From Enchytraeus crypticus (taxonomy: Eukaryota; Annelida; Clitellata; Enchytraeida; Enchytraeidae): a stretch of 64,000 nucleotides of DNA. A program made the position numbers and the translations under genes. Shown in pieces: positions 19,258 to 29,352 of this stretch (positions are counted from its first letter, which is position 1; each line of letters begins with the position of its first letter). The notes below the pieces were generated by a model, which saw only the letters and a program-made list of their open reading frames with translations, searched no databases and was not told the origin of the DNA. The stretch lies in the NCBI GenBank assembly GCA_905160935.1, contig CAJHZI010000533.1, positions 1,950,001 to 2,014,000 of the forward strand, in the 5' to 3' direction.

Positions 19258-19343
19258 TTGCCTAAGCTCCAGAAATAGCAACAATATGGTCTAATCTTGA
19301 CTCTAGTTAAACAGGGATTCAAGGGATGATGATGATGATGATT
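19258..19343 (+). mobile_element. SINE family C, 3' fragment with (GAT)n tail
   Basis: GCCTAAGCTCCAGAAATAGC, TAGTTAAACAGGGATTCAAG, then GATGATGATGATGATTG. It ends about 30 bp before the ATG at 19375, so the 5' flank of the BTB-PHR gene contains a transposed element. Confidence 0.65.
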
Positions 19344-19374
19344 GACTAGTTTACAGATGTGTTATTTTGTAGTC

Positions 19375-19748
19375 ATGGAGCGGAACCATAACTCAGTTAA
19401 TTGGCAGGCAACGGCTTCAGTGGAAGAGGCGAACCTCTACATGCTTCAGCATGAGATTGCTTGCGACGTCAAATTTATTGTCGGTTGTAATTCAGAGGAG
19501 ATTGATAGTGGATTCATTTCATCTATTCCATTACTTATTAGCAGGACACTTTATCCACAAATTGATGATCAAGGATCAGAAAAGAACCAACAACGTAAGA
19601 CGTTTCGAGCACATCGATATATGCTGATTACTAAGTCACCCGTATTTGAAGGCCTCTTCTGTAGTGGGTTGTCGGAGAGCCAGAAGGGATTTGATAAGCC
19701 AATCACTATCTCTGATATTGAACCTGATGCTTTTAAAGAGGTTTTGAC
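19375..19748 (+). CDS. BTB-PHR gene exon 1 (BTB)
   Basis: Start ATG at 19375; an earlier in-frame ATG at 19357 exists but gives non-conserved residues. A 15-residue stretch (EEIDSGFISSIPLLI) interrupts the BTB between FIVG and FRAHRY, longer than in typical relatives. Donor GAC|GTAAGT, phase 2. Confidence 0.8.
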
Positions 19749-22700
19749 GTAAGTTACTTGGTTGATAGTATATTAAAGTTCTCGTTCTTTCATTTAACAC
19801 CAAACTAATGTATAGCTATGTTTATATTCCAAACCTGTAATAGTTCTTTTCTCGAGTAGTGGATTAAAATTACTAGACATAAACGATTAAGTCGAGACAT
19901 ATGAATGTAGATTATATGTAAACTATTGGATGTGCTTTACTTTACTTTCTAGTTCTCTTGAAATGGCTTAAGAGGTCTTTACTATAAATTATTTAAGCCT
20001 ACAGTAAGGACAGAGTTTGGAAAATTTTAGTTTCGCACAGAGTTATAGCTTTCTTATCCTGAGCACTCTGTCTTCCAAGGTTGTCACCCATTAAAGTACC
20101 AACCTTGTTCAACGTTGCTTAACTTTGTTGTATATTGCGCACGCTAAACCAAGTGTGTTAAATCCTATCCTAATTTTTTAGTGAGAAAGTTATAAAGCAT
20201 TGCAGTTTCGGTGAATAAATTTAAGAATTAGTTGTATTGTGTAATTAAATTTTGATATCAATGTAAGCTTTATGCTTTTGTCTCATCCTTCTATCTAGCT
20301 ATATGTAAGAGATTTGTATGAGAGATGGCTGGACCCAGTGGCAATGTCGTTAAGATAACCGAACACAGGTCAGTATATGTGGATTCAAATCCTGGGCTCG
20401 CCTACAACTGATATCGCTTTCGAGAGATGAAAATAGCGTTAACATTGGAATTACGGCTTTGCAGTTCTGGTAATTCTGCTTGGTAAAAAGTGACAAATGT
20501 AGTAAATGAACGAGAATCAGTGTATAAGACTGTCAGTTATATGTTTGGGCAAGTTTTACTGTTTATTATATAGTAATATTATAAATGTATTGTATATACA
20601 CATAATTTACATATATAAACAGTATGTGTATGTGTATTTTTGTGTGTATGTGTGCGTGCAATTGTATATTTTAGGTATGTAACTATATTAATATTGATTT
20701 TTCTCACAGGTATATCTATGGCAATTCTGCAAAAATAACAGACTTGAATGTTTACTCACTATTCTATGCATCAAAGAAGTATCTGCTAGCAGGACTTGAG
20801 GACCAGTGTGTGTTGTTTCTTTTGGATAACCTTAATCGGATGAACGTCTGTATGGTGCTAGAGCACAGTCTATTCTTCGATAACGACAAACTCAGAAAGC
20901 AATGTTTGAGATACATTTCATTGAACACTGTAGAAATTTTCAAGACGAATAATTTTTTGTCATTGTCATGGAATGCCGTGAATGAAATTATGAAACAGGA
21001 TTGCATGTCTGCTTCAGAGATTGCACTGTTTCATTTCTGCAAATATTGGGCCGAATTTCAATGTAGGAATTTAACTGATGAAATGCATAATGCTGCAGAA
21101 GCTAGAGATGAAAATGATGGCTGTAACACAGCAGAGCTACCAAATTATTATTCTGGGTCGAAGCGTAACTTTGAGGCTGCTAATGAAAACTCTATTACTT
21201 GCCAAGATTTTACTGATTTATTAGATGATGATGGCGGTGGTGGAAAGAAGCTAAGGTATGATTCTGACAGTAGTCTGTCTCCAGAAGCAGATGATACGGA
21301 CTATGGGAGTTGTGACAGAGATGCTTCTAATAGTGCTGAAATTAAGGATAATATCAGAACAGATTGTGATAGTGCTGAAACTGATATTAATATGAAAACA
21401 GGTGGTGCTTCTAATACTGCTGAAATTATAAATAACATCAAAGCTCGAAATGCTTCCAATAGTGCTGAAATTGAAAATGATATAAGAATTGATACGACTA
21501 ATACTGCTGCAATTGAAAGTGAAGTTTCATCTGAGAATGGCTTAGTAGAAAATGGTTCTTTTACTTGTTCAGCTGGAGTTGACTATGGCACCACAAGTCG
21601 GGTTGCTTCAAGTGCTGCTGAAAGTTTTAATATTCGTACAGCAGTTGGGTTTGAGGACAGTGGTCGGGTGCACACTTCTGGCTCAAGCCGTTTCCAAATT
21701 TCAAGGCCGGCTGAGAGAGCTACTATCAGGAGTCGTGGTAGTAGTTCAACCGAGTGTGTCCCGGTGCTATCCCCAACTACTGATGAACAAACCATGGCCA
21801 ATTGTCGTTCTGTTCTGGGTGATATAATTTATCGCATTAGATTTTCGACGCTGAAGCCAGTCATATTCGCAAAGTATTTCGGAAAATCGTGCTTCCTCTC
21901 TGCGGAGGAAAAGGCATCAATATACTACGACAGTTTAGTGCATCGGAGACATGAGAAAGTTAGTGCTTTGGATGGGTGATAATATATAACTTCAATTAAT
22001 TAGAGTTTACTTTGAGACATTTTGAGCTAAGGAATTCCACTGAATTAATTGTCTATATTTATTCATTTTTTATCTCTCATTCAAGTCAGTTTTGCATAGT
22101 ATGCAACTTTTTTCTTTCTCAAACATTTGGCTGTTAAATTTCTTCTTGAAGCCTTGGAATGTGCCCTTGCGTAATGCTATTGGTATTTAGTATTTTTCAT
22201 TGTAATATCAGGTATTTACATGCAGATGTGATGTTTTGAGTATGTAGCAGAACAGTTTTTTGTTAATAATTATAATAATGACAATGTCAAAGTTAATTAA
22301 TGAAGTTTCAGCTAAGTTAGTATCATTATCATTAGTGACTGTATTTTGTGGAATATCGGATTGCAATGTCCGAGAGTGGTATTGGTACATTTGTGTCCCT
22401 CCGTAGCTAAGCTGGGATTCAAGGGAAGATGATGATGATAATGATGATGATGATGATCATAAAGATGATCTTTATAGTCATGATCATGATGATATTGATG
22501 ATGATGAAGATCATAATGATGATGATGATGAGAATGATGATGATCTTGATGATTGATGATTGATGATCATTATGATCATGATCATAATGATCATGATGAT
22601 GATGATCATGATGAAGATGATAGTGATGATGATGATGATGAAGATGATGATGGACATGATATCTGCGGATCAGTAGGTTGACGGTTTAAATGCAATGCTC

Positions 22701-24607
22701 GCTCATCACTGATACAAGTTTCATGTAGGGACTGACGTTAATCAGATGTTAGCTTCTCTATTGTTCTAACGGTAATTCTGAAGATCATAGCTTCCATGCA
22801 GTCTTTGTTACTGCGTTACTTTGTTACTTTGTTACTGTTACTTTGTTACTATAATATAATAATAATTATATTGTGTAAAATATAGCTAAATAGGCTTTCT
22901 AAGTAAAAAACAGTAATCAAAGGCCAGTAACAGTCATAATAAAACTAAATTTCTCGCTAGCACGAGTATTAAATGCTAAAATAGCACGGGCCTGGGTTTA
23001 TCTAGCTGTTTTCACGGCTAATGCACGGTTGCAAGCAGCCGTGTTTTAGCACAGGAGGCCGACGTTAGTATTATTGACTATTGTTCACTGTTTGCACAGT
23101 TCTCTGCTTCACGTGTTGCTGTCAGTGGAGAGGAGGTTATGAAGTTTGACTGTGGACGTCGCTATATTCCTCTAACCTCACGTCTCGACAGGTTTAGCAA
23201 AATGATCATCGACATCGGTGACTATCATCAGAACGGCGGCAGATATGTTGGCACTTCTCTGATATCTTTCTCGGTAATAGTGTTCGATGTTGTCATAGAT
23301 GACGTTAGCGCTCTAATTGTTACTGTTGTTATTGTTGGTAGTCAATGTGATTTGTGTATGTTATATTTTTACTCGTTTACTACATACATGCCACCTGTTG
23401 GATGGCTAAGTAGAAAGTATGTTTTCTTGATAGGCAAGAGGTCATTAGTTCAAATCCTAGTCAGGCCGTGTTGGAAATTATATCTTGTGATACTAAATAG
23501 ATATTAAACAAAGCTTTATTATGCTCCTTGAATTTAAACTTTATAGATACATAAGGTAACGTCATGAAGTTTTAAATGACAGATCCTGAGGTGAATTGAA
23601 CTTTCGTGGGTTCGAATCTCAGCTGCGCTGATCTGAGAGTAAAATCCCGGACATTTTCGGGACTGCTACACGAAAAATAAACTAAATTATATAACGGTTT
23701 AAACAGAAGATGGTATAATTCAACTTTCACAGCACAAATCGTCATGAAATTTGAAGGAATTGCGCAGAGTTGGACCAGAAATAATCTCTGAAATTTGTAC
23801 GAAAGTTATGGACAACATTTTAGGCGGTAATTTTTTCTGGATAATGAATTGATTGGGCATACACTGATAATGAATTGATTGGGCATACACTGATAATGAA
23901 TTGATTGAGCATACACTGATAACGAATTAATTGAGCATACACTGATAATGAATTGATTGGGCACACACTGATAATGAATTGATTGGGCACACACTGATAA
24001 TGTATTGATTGAACATATGCTGATAATGTATTGATTGGGCATACATTGATAATGTATTGATTGGGCATACATTGATAATGTATTAATTGAGCACACACTG
24101 ATAATAAATTAATTGAGCATACATTTATAACCTTGTGCTAACCTTTACTGATTAATTATTTTGCTATTTTCGCAGGTAAGTTCGTCGATATTGCTGACCG
24201 GTCTTGGATTCTACACGGGCATCATGGCTGACTGTGAACCATTCGACATCGCTTATTTTATCTTGATCGATAAGATGAAGCATCAGCCGGACACGTCTAA
24301 AGTCCTCTATAACGTCCTCTCTGCTGGAACAGCGACTATAGCGGCTGACCACAGAAATGGGGGTGTGGTTACTGTCGACCTTCCGGAGAAGATTTTTATT
24401 CTGGAAAATCGCTGGTACACAATTAGATTTAAAATCGAGAAAAGTAGGGGGGCTAGATTTTTTGGGCAGGGGGGATTGAATGTGCTGACCGTGGGTGACA
24501 GGAACCCTGTTCTAACTTTTAGGTTTCGTCACGACGAGGGCACCTCTCTGGTGTCTGAGGGTCAACTGGCGTGTTTGTTCTACAAGGCTGACAGTCACTG
24601 TAGATAG
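19375..24607 (+). CDS. BTB-BACK-PHR protein (BTBD1/2/3/6 class), four exons
   Basis: Family members pair a BTB domain that binds CUL3 with a PHR domain. Exons 19375-19748, 20710-21958, 23100-23273 and 24176-24607 join in frame (743 codons with stop). ATG at 19375 precedes NSVNWQATASVEEANLYML, the usual pre-BTB helix. BTB at about residues 25-165 (ACDVKFIVG, FRAHRYMLITKSPVFEGLF, YIYGNSAKITDLNVYSLFYA). BACK follows (LRKQCLRYISLNTVEIF, ALFHFCKYWAEF) but is split by an insertion at about residues 253-488 that is rich in Asn/Ser/Asp/Glu and contains five tandem 13-15-residue units around SNSAEI. BACK then resumes (VLGDIIYRIRFSTL, FLSAEEKASIYYDSL). PHR at about 590-742 (ILLTGLGFYTG, FFGQGG, FRFRHDEGTSLVSEGQLACL). 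Typical members are about 450-550 aa, so the excess is the insertion. I cannot choose an orthologue, so no symbol is given. Confidence 0.8.
20325..20452 (+). mobile_element. tRNA-derived SINE (family A), diverged
   Basis: GGCTGGACCCAGTGGCAATG, ATTCAAATCCTGGGCTCGCC, ACTGATATCGCTTTCGAGAG, GCGTTAACATTGG. In intron 1 of the BTB-PHR gene. Confidence 0.75.
20710..21958 (+). CDS. BTB-PHR gene exon 2 (BTB end, BACK, insertion)
   Basis: Acceptor TCACAG|GTATAT. The donor AAA|GTTAGT at 21959 gives phase 0, matching exon 3. Read through, the frame stops 18 nt later (TGA at 21977), so an unspliced transcript would end without the PHR domain. Contains the long low-complexity insertion between about 21095 and 21800. 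Confidence 0.8.
21319..21530 (+). repeat. Coding tandem repeat, unit 39-45 bp
   Basis: Five imperfect in-frame units with the core (S/T)N(S/T)AEI followed by DNI(R/K). Variation is spread over all codon positions, but the length steps are multiples of three and the frame stays open, so the repeat has been kept as protein. Confidence 0.8.
22402..22656 (+). repeat. SINE family C tail expanded into (GAT)n/(ATGATC)n
   Basis: Begins GTAGCTAAGCTGGGATTCAA GGGAAGATGATG, the 3' end of SINE family C, and continues for over 200 bp as GAT triplets with interspersed palindromic TGATCATGATCA. Intron 2 of the BTB-PHR gene. Confidence 0.75.
22657..22762 (+). mobile_element. Family A SINE, heavily decayed
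   Basis: CTGCGGATCAGTAGGTTGAC, GCTCGCTCATCACTGATAC, GGGACTGACGTTAATCAGA keep only the skeleton of the family. Confidence 0.45.
23100..23273 (+). CDS. BTB-PHR gene exon 3 (linker to PHR)
   Basis: Acceptor TTTGCACAG|TTC, donor TTCTCG|GTAATAG, phase 0 at both ends. Encodes SASRVAVSGEEVMKFDCGRR, LTSRLDRFSKMIIDIGDYH and GGRYVGTSLISFS. Weakly conserved; placed by phase and position. Confidence 0.65.
23275..23343 (-). repeat. Short dispersed repeat (copy 2), against exon 3 donor
   Basis: In reverse matches 17505-17590 and 29283-29350 (AATAGTGTTCGATGTTGTC, GCGCTCTAATTGTTACTGTT). It starts at the splice donor of exon 3 and may have supplied it. Confidence 0.55.
23398..23472 (+). tRNA. tRNA-like sequence or SINE head, probably a pseudogene
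   Basis: TGGATGGCTAAGTAGAAAG resembles a D-arm/A-box, TTTCTTGATAGGCAAGAGG can fold as a 5-bp anticodon stem with a 7-nt loop, and AGTTCAAATCCTAG resembles a B-box. Base 33 is not T and the acceptor stem pairs poorly. A tRNA-derived SINE head is as likely as a decayed tRNA gene. Confidence 0.25.
23575..23672 (+). mobile_element. tRNA-like SINE, another family (copy 1)
   Basis: GATCCTGAGGTGAATTGAAC, GTGGGTTCGAATCTCAGC (good B-box match), GCGCTGATCTGAGAG. A diverged relative is at 25315-25400. Confidence 0.45.
23843..24128. repeat. Tandem minisatellite, 26-bp unit
   Basis: About eleven copies of GATAATG(A/T)ATTGATTGGGCATACACT with small changes, ending about 45 bp before the acceptor of the last BTB-PHR exon. 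Because the unit is not a multiple of three, every frame reads through as repetitive peptide; these frames are not genes. Confidence 0.95.
24176..24607 (+). CDS. BTB-PHR gene exon 4 (PHR domain)
   Basis: Acceptor TTTCGCAG|GTAAGT, phase 0. Encodes most of the PHR beta-sandwich: LLTGLGFYTGIMADCEPF, YNVLSAGTATIAAD, VVTVDLPEKIFILENRWYTI, FFGQGGLNVLTV, LTFRFRHDEGTSLVSEGQLA. TAG at 24605. No AATAAA is evident within 200 bp. Confidence 0.8.
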   Translation, partial: VSSSILLTGLGFYTGIMADCEPFDIAYFILIDKMKHQPDTSKVLYNVLSAGTATIAADHRNGGVVTVDLPEKIFILENRWYTIRFKIEKSRGARFFGQGGLNVLTVGDRNPVLTFRFRHDEGTSLVSEGQLACLFYKADSHCR

Positions 24608-24654
24608 CCTGACTTGGATTGATGATTACTACTTTGTCCAGTTTGCCTTTAATA

Positions 24655-24780
24655 TCATCATCATCATCACCCCTTAAATCTCAGTTTAACTAGGGTCGGG
24701 ATACGAATAGACCTTCTCCAATCCTAAAGACTTTTGAAGTTTTTCCATTCGTTTAAATGGTAAAACGAATGGAAGAAACG
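24655..24780 (-). mobile_element. SINE family C, 3' fragment
   Basis: ATCATCATCATCACCCCTTA, CTCAGTTTAACTAGGGTCGG, ACGAATAGACCTTCTCCAAT. Begins about 50 bp after the stop codon of the BTB-PHR gene, so the 3' UTR probably contains it. Confidence 0.7.
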
Positions 24781-25310
24781 AATTTTAGTTTGCCTTTATC
24801 GCACTAATATAATTATCATGGTTGTTACTATTACCAGTGATTAAGGAGACTCAGTTTCACTAGCTGTCTTTTTTCTGAGGTGCTTTCCTGTACTAGGGTC
24901 CCATATTATATATACTTAGAGGCACTTATAAATACTAGGAGATCTGTAAATACATTACAGGGGGGCTCAAAATATTTTAACCTTTCCCTTCGCTCTCAAT
25001 TCCCACTTTAACCACGGACTAACATTATTCCATAGTCTTTAAAGGATTCTGGGCTACTAATGACGTAGTGAATAATTATTATAAATATCGCTGTTATTAT
25101 TGTTAATTATGATAAATGCAACAATTCTTGTATTTCTCTCTTTTGTGCCAGTTTGTGAAGTTATATATTATGCAGTCAATTAGGTGTTCATTTCTATTTG
25201 CTAGGTGTATTTTTAAAATGATTTGCATACATTATAACTGCAGTTTACTATATTATAAATACTCATGCTAGTATAGAGCTGTAGATAAATGTTATAGTGA
25301 AATTTTAATT
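24781..25310. other. Non-coding, nothing recognised
   Basis: AT-rich with a CTAGGGTCCCATATTATATA motif near 24893 that recalls the MITE-like fragments at 11812. No genes seen. Confidence 0.5.
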
Positions 25311-25314
25311 CTAA

Positions 25315-25400
25315 TCCATCCTGAAGTGCAATTGAGCTCTTGTGGGTTTTATTCCTGGCCACGCTGATTAGTGTGTGAAATCACGAGACTGGTAAATGGG
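25315..25400 (+). mobile_element. tRNA-like SINE, another family (copy 2)
   Basis: ATCCTGAAGTGCAATTGAGC, CTTGTGGGTTTTATTCC, CACGCTGATTAGTGTGTGAA aligns with 23575-23672. Confidence 0.4.
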
Positions 25401-25850
25401 TAGTTGACTGAACTGCCTCTAAAGTTTTAGTCATCTAATATTATGACTTAGATAATATTAGATGACTAAAATATTATGAGAATTTGACGTTCATTTCGTC
25501 ATCTGAGACTGACCATTAGAATATTTCTGTAACTCTTGTCATGGATCTGAATGGTTGTATAGTCATACTATAGTTATAGTATAGTTATAATATAGACTTA
25601 ACTGAGACAGCTATAGGATGGCACTGAAGTTAGTTTTATACTTAATTGAGACAACTATAGAATGGCACTGGAACTATTTTGATAGTTCATAGATAGTTCT
25701 TTTGATAGTTATTTATTCTTGATAGCAGTTCTAAGAGAATTCTTCTGATAGTTAGTTATGTTCCGGGGTTCCTGATAGTTATCCTGTTAGTAAAGTAATT
25801 AGCCAGTTAGCCTGAGTAGAATTAGTGTACCGTGGTGGTGATTTTGTAGT

Positions 25851-25982
25851 TACTGGCTGGAGCCAGTGGCGATGTCGGTAAGATTCTACCGCGGATCAGT
25901 ATGTGTGGGGTTCAAATCCTGGACTCACCCGTCACTTACATCGCTTTCGAGTGAGGAAACTGACGCTAACATTAGCTTTTTT
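25851..25982 (+). mobile_element. tRNA-derived SINE (family A), well preserved
   Basis: GGCTGGAGCCAGTGGCGATG gives an A-box-like TGGCGATGTCGG (one mismatch to TRGCNNAGYNGG). About 50 bp later GGTTCAAATCC is one mismatch from the B box. The 3' part is CACTTACATCGCTTTCGAGT, GAGGAAACTGACGCTAACAT, TAGCTTTTT. The spacing suits a tRNA with a long variable arm. This is the best type copy for the family. Confidence 0.85.
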
Positions 25983-26248
25983 AGTTGATTGACCTCAAAT
26001 CCTTGCGGAAAGCTTTTTAAACTTAAAGCATCTGTTAAAAATAGGCCTAAATATCTCTTGCCAACGTTATCGCCATATCAGGAGAATTTTCTCAAAAGTG
26101 GTAATACAGAATTGAAGATTTGAGCATTATAACCAAGTGCCGATTAAAATACAATTTTAATCAAAGTGAAATCTGGCAATAGTAAATATTTTACTTTCTG
26201 TATTGTGTGTGTCATTTGTGTATCCATTAGCCCACTCCTAATCCTAAT

Positions 26249-26250
26249 AT

Positions 26251-26299
<49 letters not shown>

Positions 26300-26308
26300 T
26301 ATAGATAT
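26249..26308. repeat. (TA)n microsatellite
   Basis: Pure TA run with GATATAGATATA edges. Confidence 0.95.
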
Positions 26309-26790
26309 ATTTGTTCTGTGAAGTGTTATACGAAATAAACTGTGTTCGTAGTAGACTTGTGTATCATGCTTGTCAAGGTACAATTAATTTCTCAAAATTT
26401 TCATGTGACATTACTCTAGGGCAATGTTTAAGGCAGTTAAATTCAGTACTATGCATTTCACCTATGCTACTTGTTCAGGTTGCTATCAAGTATTTTCTTA
26501 CTTGTCATGTATATAATAAATTATAGTTTTGACTGCATTACTACAGAAGATTTGGATTTTGCTGTAAAAACCGTCTGATACTGTAGTGTTCTTTACACAT
26601 TTGAATTGAATGGGGAATCAATAGCATCTAAATCTTTATTCTCCACTTTCCAGAAATTGAAGCCCTGGAGTCTTTGATACTTTTGAAGATAGTTGTTGAA
26701 AGTTGATTATACTATTAAACACGCTAAAACTCTGTTCTACTTGGATATAAGCCTAGGCCTACCTAGTGATCCTCTGTAGCCCTCACTTCT
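26309..26790. other. Non-coding, nothing recognised
   Basis: No frame with coding character and no recognised repeat. Ends at a truncated SINE. Confidence 0.5.
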
Positions 26791-26795
26791 CTTGT

Positions 26796-26911
26796 CAGAT
26801 ACTCGACCGCGGATCAGTATGTGCGGGTTCAAATCCTGGGCTCGCCGGTCACTGACAACGCTTTCCAGTGAGGAAACTGACGTTAACATTAGCTTTACAT
26901 CTGTTTTCTCA
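26796..26911 (+). mobile_element. tRNA-derived SINE (family A), 5'-truncated
   Basis: Starts inside the family at CAGATACTCGACCGCGGATC and keeps GGGTTCAAATCCTGGGCTCG and ACTGACGTTAACATTAGCTT. Confidence 0.8.
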
Positions 26912-26919
26912 TTGCTTTC

Positions 26920-28576
26920 ACATAAGTAATAATAATATATTCGTTTATTTTCGTTCAATCTGACAACCGCAGAAAGTTACAGCACAGAAATTCCAACAGA
27001 CATAGCATAACAAATTACAGATATAGCATAAACAGTTAATAGGCTAGATATAAGAGAGATAAGACTAAAAATTGTTCTCGCTAACATTTACCACATGAAT
27101 ATTACTACATTACATAAATCAATGGCTTATACTATTCATAATTGCCATATAGGGCGTACTGTACTATGAGTAAAGAAGAATCTTTTAGTATTCATTAAAT
27201 TAACTAGCATCATCTAGAATCATACGAATAATGAAGTTTTTATCGCTCAGACTGCTTCGTTTTATGGGAAGGGAAAAGCATCTCTTAGCAGTATTTCTTC
27301 GGGTTGGGTAATTATGATTGTTTTGTGGAGGTAACAAATGCGCCAGTAAATGTGCAGGGTTGTTACAGATTGCCTTGAAAAGATTATTGTCAGCAAAGTT
27401 ACATAGATCCTCAAAATTAGATTCTTTACTGTAGAATCCAGCTCTCCTTGCCTTCTTTAAAAAGGTTTCAAGACGGGTTCTCTCTTCAGCATTTGTGAAG
27501 CCCCACCAAAACTGGGAGGCATATAGAAGCTTAGAGAGTGTGGAGGCTTGAAAGACTCTCTGAAGAAGATCATTTGCCAAACCTTTACTACGTAAAGAAT
27601 AGATCGCAAAAATGTTGCTCGAACACAAGCTAATGATGTTTGTGATGTGAGCAGAAAAAGAAAAGTTATCAGATACTATGACACCTAAGCATTTGATGTT
27701 AGAAACCCGCTCAATTCCTTCAAGGTGTGGGACATCTCTTATCTGCCTTTTTTGCTTGGGTAATTGGAAGAGAATTTCTTTTGTTTTATTTCGATTTAAT
27801 AGTAGATTGTTAGAGCGGGACCAGTTTTCGATATGGACTAATTCCTCTTCCGTTGAGTGAAGGTTAGAGGCAGGCACAATCAGGTATGTGTCATCGGCAT
27901 ATTTGAACAAAGAGTTTGTAGGCTGTAGGGTTTTTAAGTCTGATGTAACAATGACAAATGCAGTTGGTCCAAGGGCTGATCCTTGGACTATGCTGGCATT
28001 GATTGCTGCTGATGACGATGTTTGACCATCAAAGATAGTGGTGTGTGAACGGGCCGAGAGGAAGCTGGCAATCCACCCATTAATGTTGCTAGGCACATCT
28101 AGGGTACACAGTTTATCAATCATTTGTGAGTGTCTGACTGTATCAAACGCCTTGCTGAAGTCTAACGCTATTACTCTGACGAAGGTCTCAGTTTCGAGCA
28201 TAGACGAAAGTTTGTGAAAGAAGGCAATGAGAGCAGCAGTAGTGGATCCTGTAGGGCGAAATGCATACTGATTGGTGAAATCAAGGCTTGGAGGTGAAGA
28301 TAATAGCGCTGAGTATATATACCGTGACGTGATAATACGCTCAGTGATGCGTGAGAGTACAGGGGTGATGGAAATAGGGCGATAGTCAGACATGACACTG
28401 GGGCATGAAACCTTGGGTATCGGCTTAATTACTGAGGATTTCCACTGAATAGGTACATAGGAATTGCGGATAGACATATTGATTAAGTTAGCAAGAGGAG
28501 CTGCAAAGACTGGAGCAGATAGTCTCAAGAACCATGAAGGAAGGCCATCGGGACCTGTGGCTGAAGTACATAAGTA
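26920..28576 (-). mobile_element. 5'-truncated LINE with 9-bp target duplication
   Basis: ACATAAGTA at 26920-26928 and again at 28568-28576 bracket the insertion. On the minus strand it starts inside the reverse transcriptase (TGPDGLP), runs through coding sequence to 27200, then a 3' UTR with TTTCTGCGGTTGTCAGATTG, ending in an AT-rich triplet tail. The 3' UTR recurs at 1165-1350. Confidence 0.85.
27200..28567 (-). pseudogene. LINE reverse transcriptase (jockey/CR1-like), one open frame
   Basis: Reverse transcriptase remnant of a non-LTR retrotransposon. Order of blocks on the minus strand: TGPDGLPSWFLRL, VIKPIPKVSCPS, YRPISITPVLSRI, QYAFRPTGSTTAAL, ALDFSKAFDTVRH (catalytic Asp), IVQGSALGPTAF, KYADDTYLIV (catalytic Asp pair), NRNKTKEILF, KCLGVIVSDN and a C-terminal part with QFWWGFTNAEE and HNYPTRRN. 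About 455 codons remain open, with no internal stop, so insertion was recent. The N-terminal endonuclease is missing, so the copy cannot move by itself. The first 30 codons of the open frame (beyond 28567) are flanking DNA. Confidence 0.9.
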
Positions 28577-28579
28577 CAT

Positions 28580-29280
28580 AAAAATGTGAACATGTCCACA
28601 TACGCTGAAAAATGAATAGCACAATAATGATTGAAGTGTCACGGTTGACAGAGACATGTCGAGTGCTATATCAAAGCTAAGCCGATGAGCACTATAGGAA
28701 AGCTGTTATGACGACGAGCAAAACAAACAGTTAATTAAAAATAATCCAATATTCGGAAACCCTGCTCTAAGATGTAAATTATTGAATTAAGTTGTATTAT
28801 TAATTTGCAGTCTATGTTGGCTTGCTCTGTATTGATTGATCAAATTCTTCATTCTTAGAATATTTAATTAGCGCCACTTCAAACTTGTAATCTACACTCC
28901 CTCAGTTTGGTTTATAAAAACATCCACATCAATTCTTTCCAATCATGTCTAATTTATAATGAGAGTTGTGAATTGAGACATTGTTAGTGACAGCAGTGCA
29001 AACTTTTATCAACATTTTTCTAAAACTTTTCGTATCTAGAAAATCGTTGACTGAAACTTCTAAAGAACTTGAAGAAGTCTGTAAGATTTGGATGATGAGT
29101 GTGGTTAAGTTGTATTGATTGCACTTAATTGATTATCCTGGCGGTGGAGCGAATACCCCGTGCACTTGATGAATCCTTGTTGTATGAGGAACTGAAGAAT
29201 CCAGTGGATCAATAATCTCGATTCCCTCTCCCTAGAATAAAAAAATATTATTTATTTATTTATTTCCTTCGATTCGCATA
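28580..29280. other. Non-coding, nothing recognised
   Basis: No coding frame or known repeat by eye. CTTGATTGAT-type words are scattered. Confidence 0.5.
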
Positions 29281-29282
29281 GT

Positions 29283-29352
29283 AACAATAACAACAATACA
29301 ATTAGAGTGCTACTGCTATCCATGTCAACATCGAGCACTATGGAACCGAACC
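29283..29352 (+). repeat. Short dispersed repeat (copy 3)
   Basis: AACAATACAATTAGAGTGCT, TGTCAACATCGAGCACTATG matches 17505 and 23275 (reverse). Confidence 0.6.

Noticed and set aside
23806..24098. Two overlapping long minus-strand frames of repeated MCAQSIHYQC-type peptides
   Set aside because: They are read-through of the 26-bp minisatellite in the last intron of the BTB-PHR gene; every frame of such a repeat gives a periodic peptide.
25851..25982. Functional tRNA gene
   Set aside because: The A- and B-box-like segments belong to a multi-copy SINE with a non-tRNA 3' part; no acceptor stem closes.
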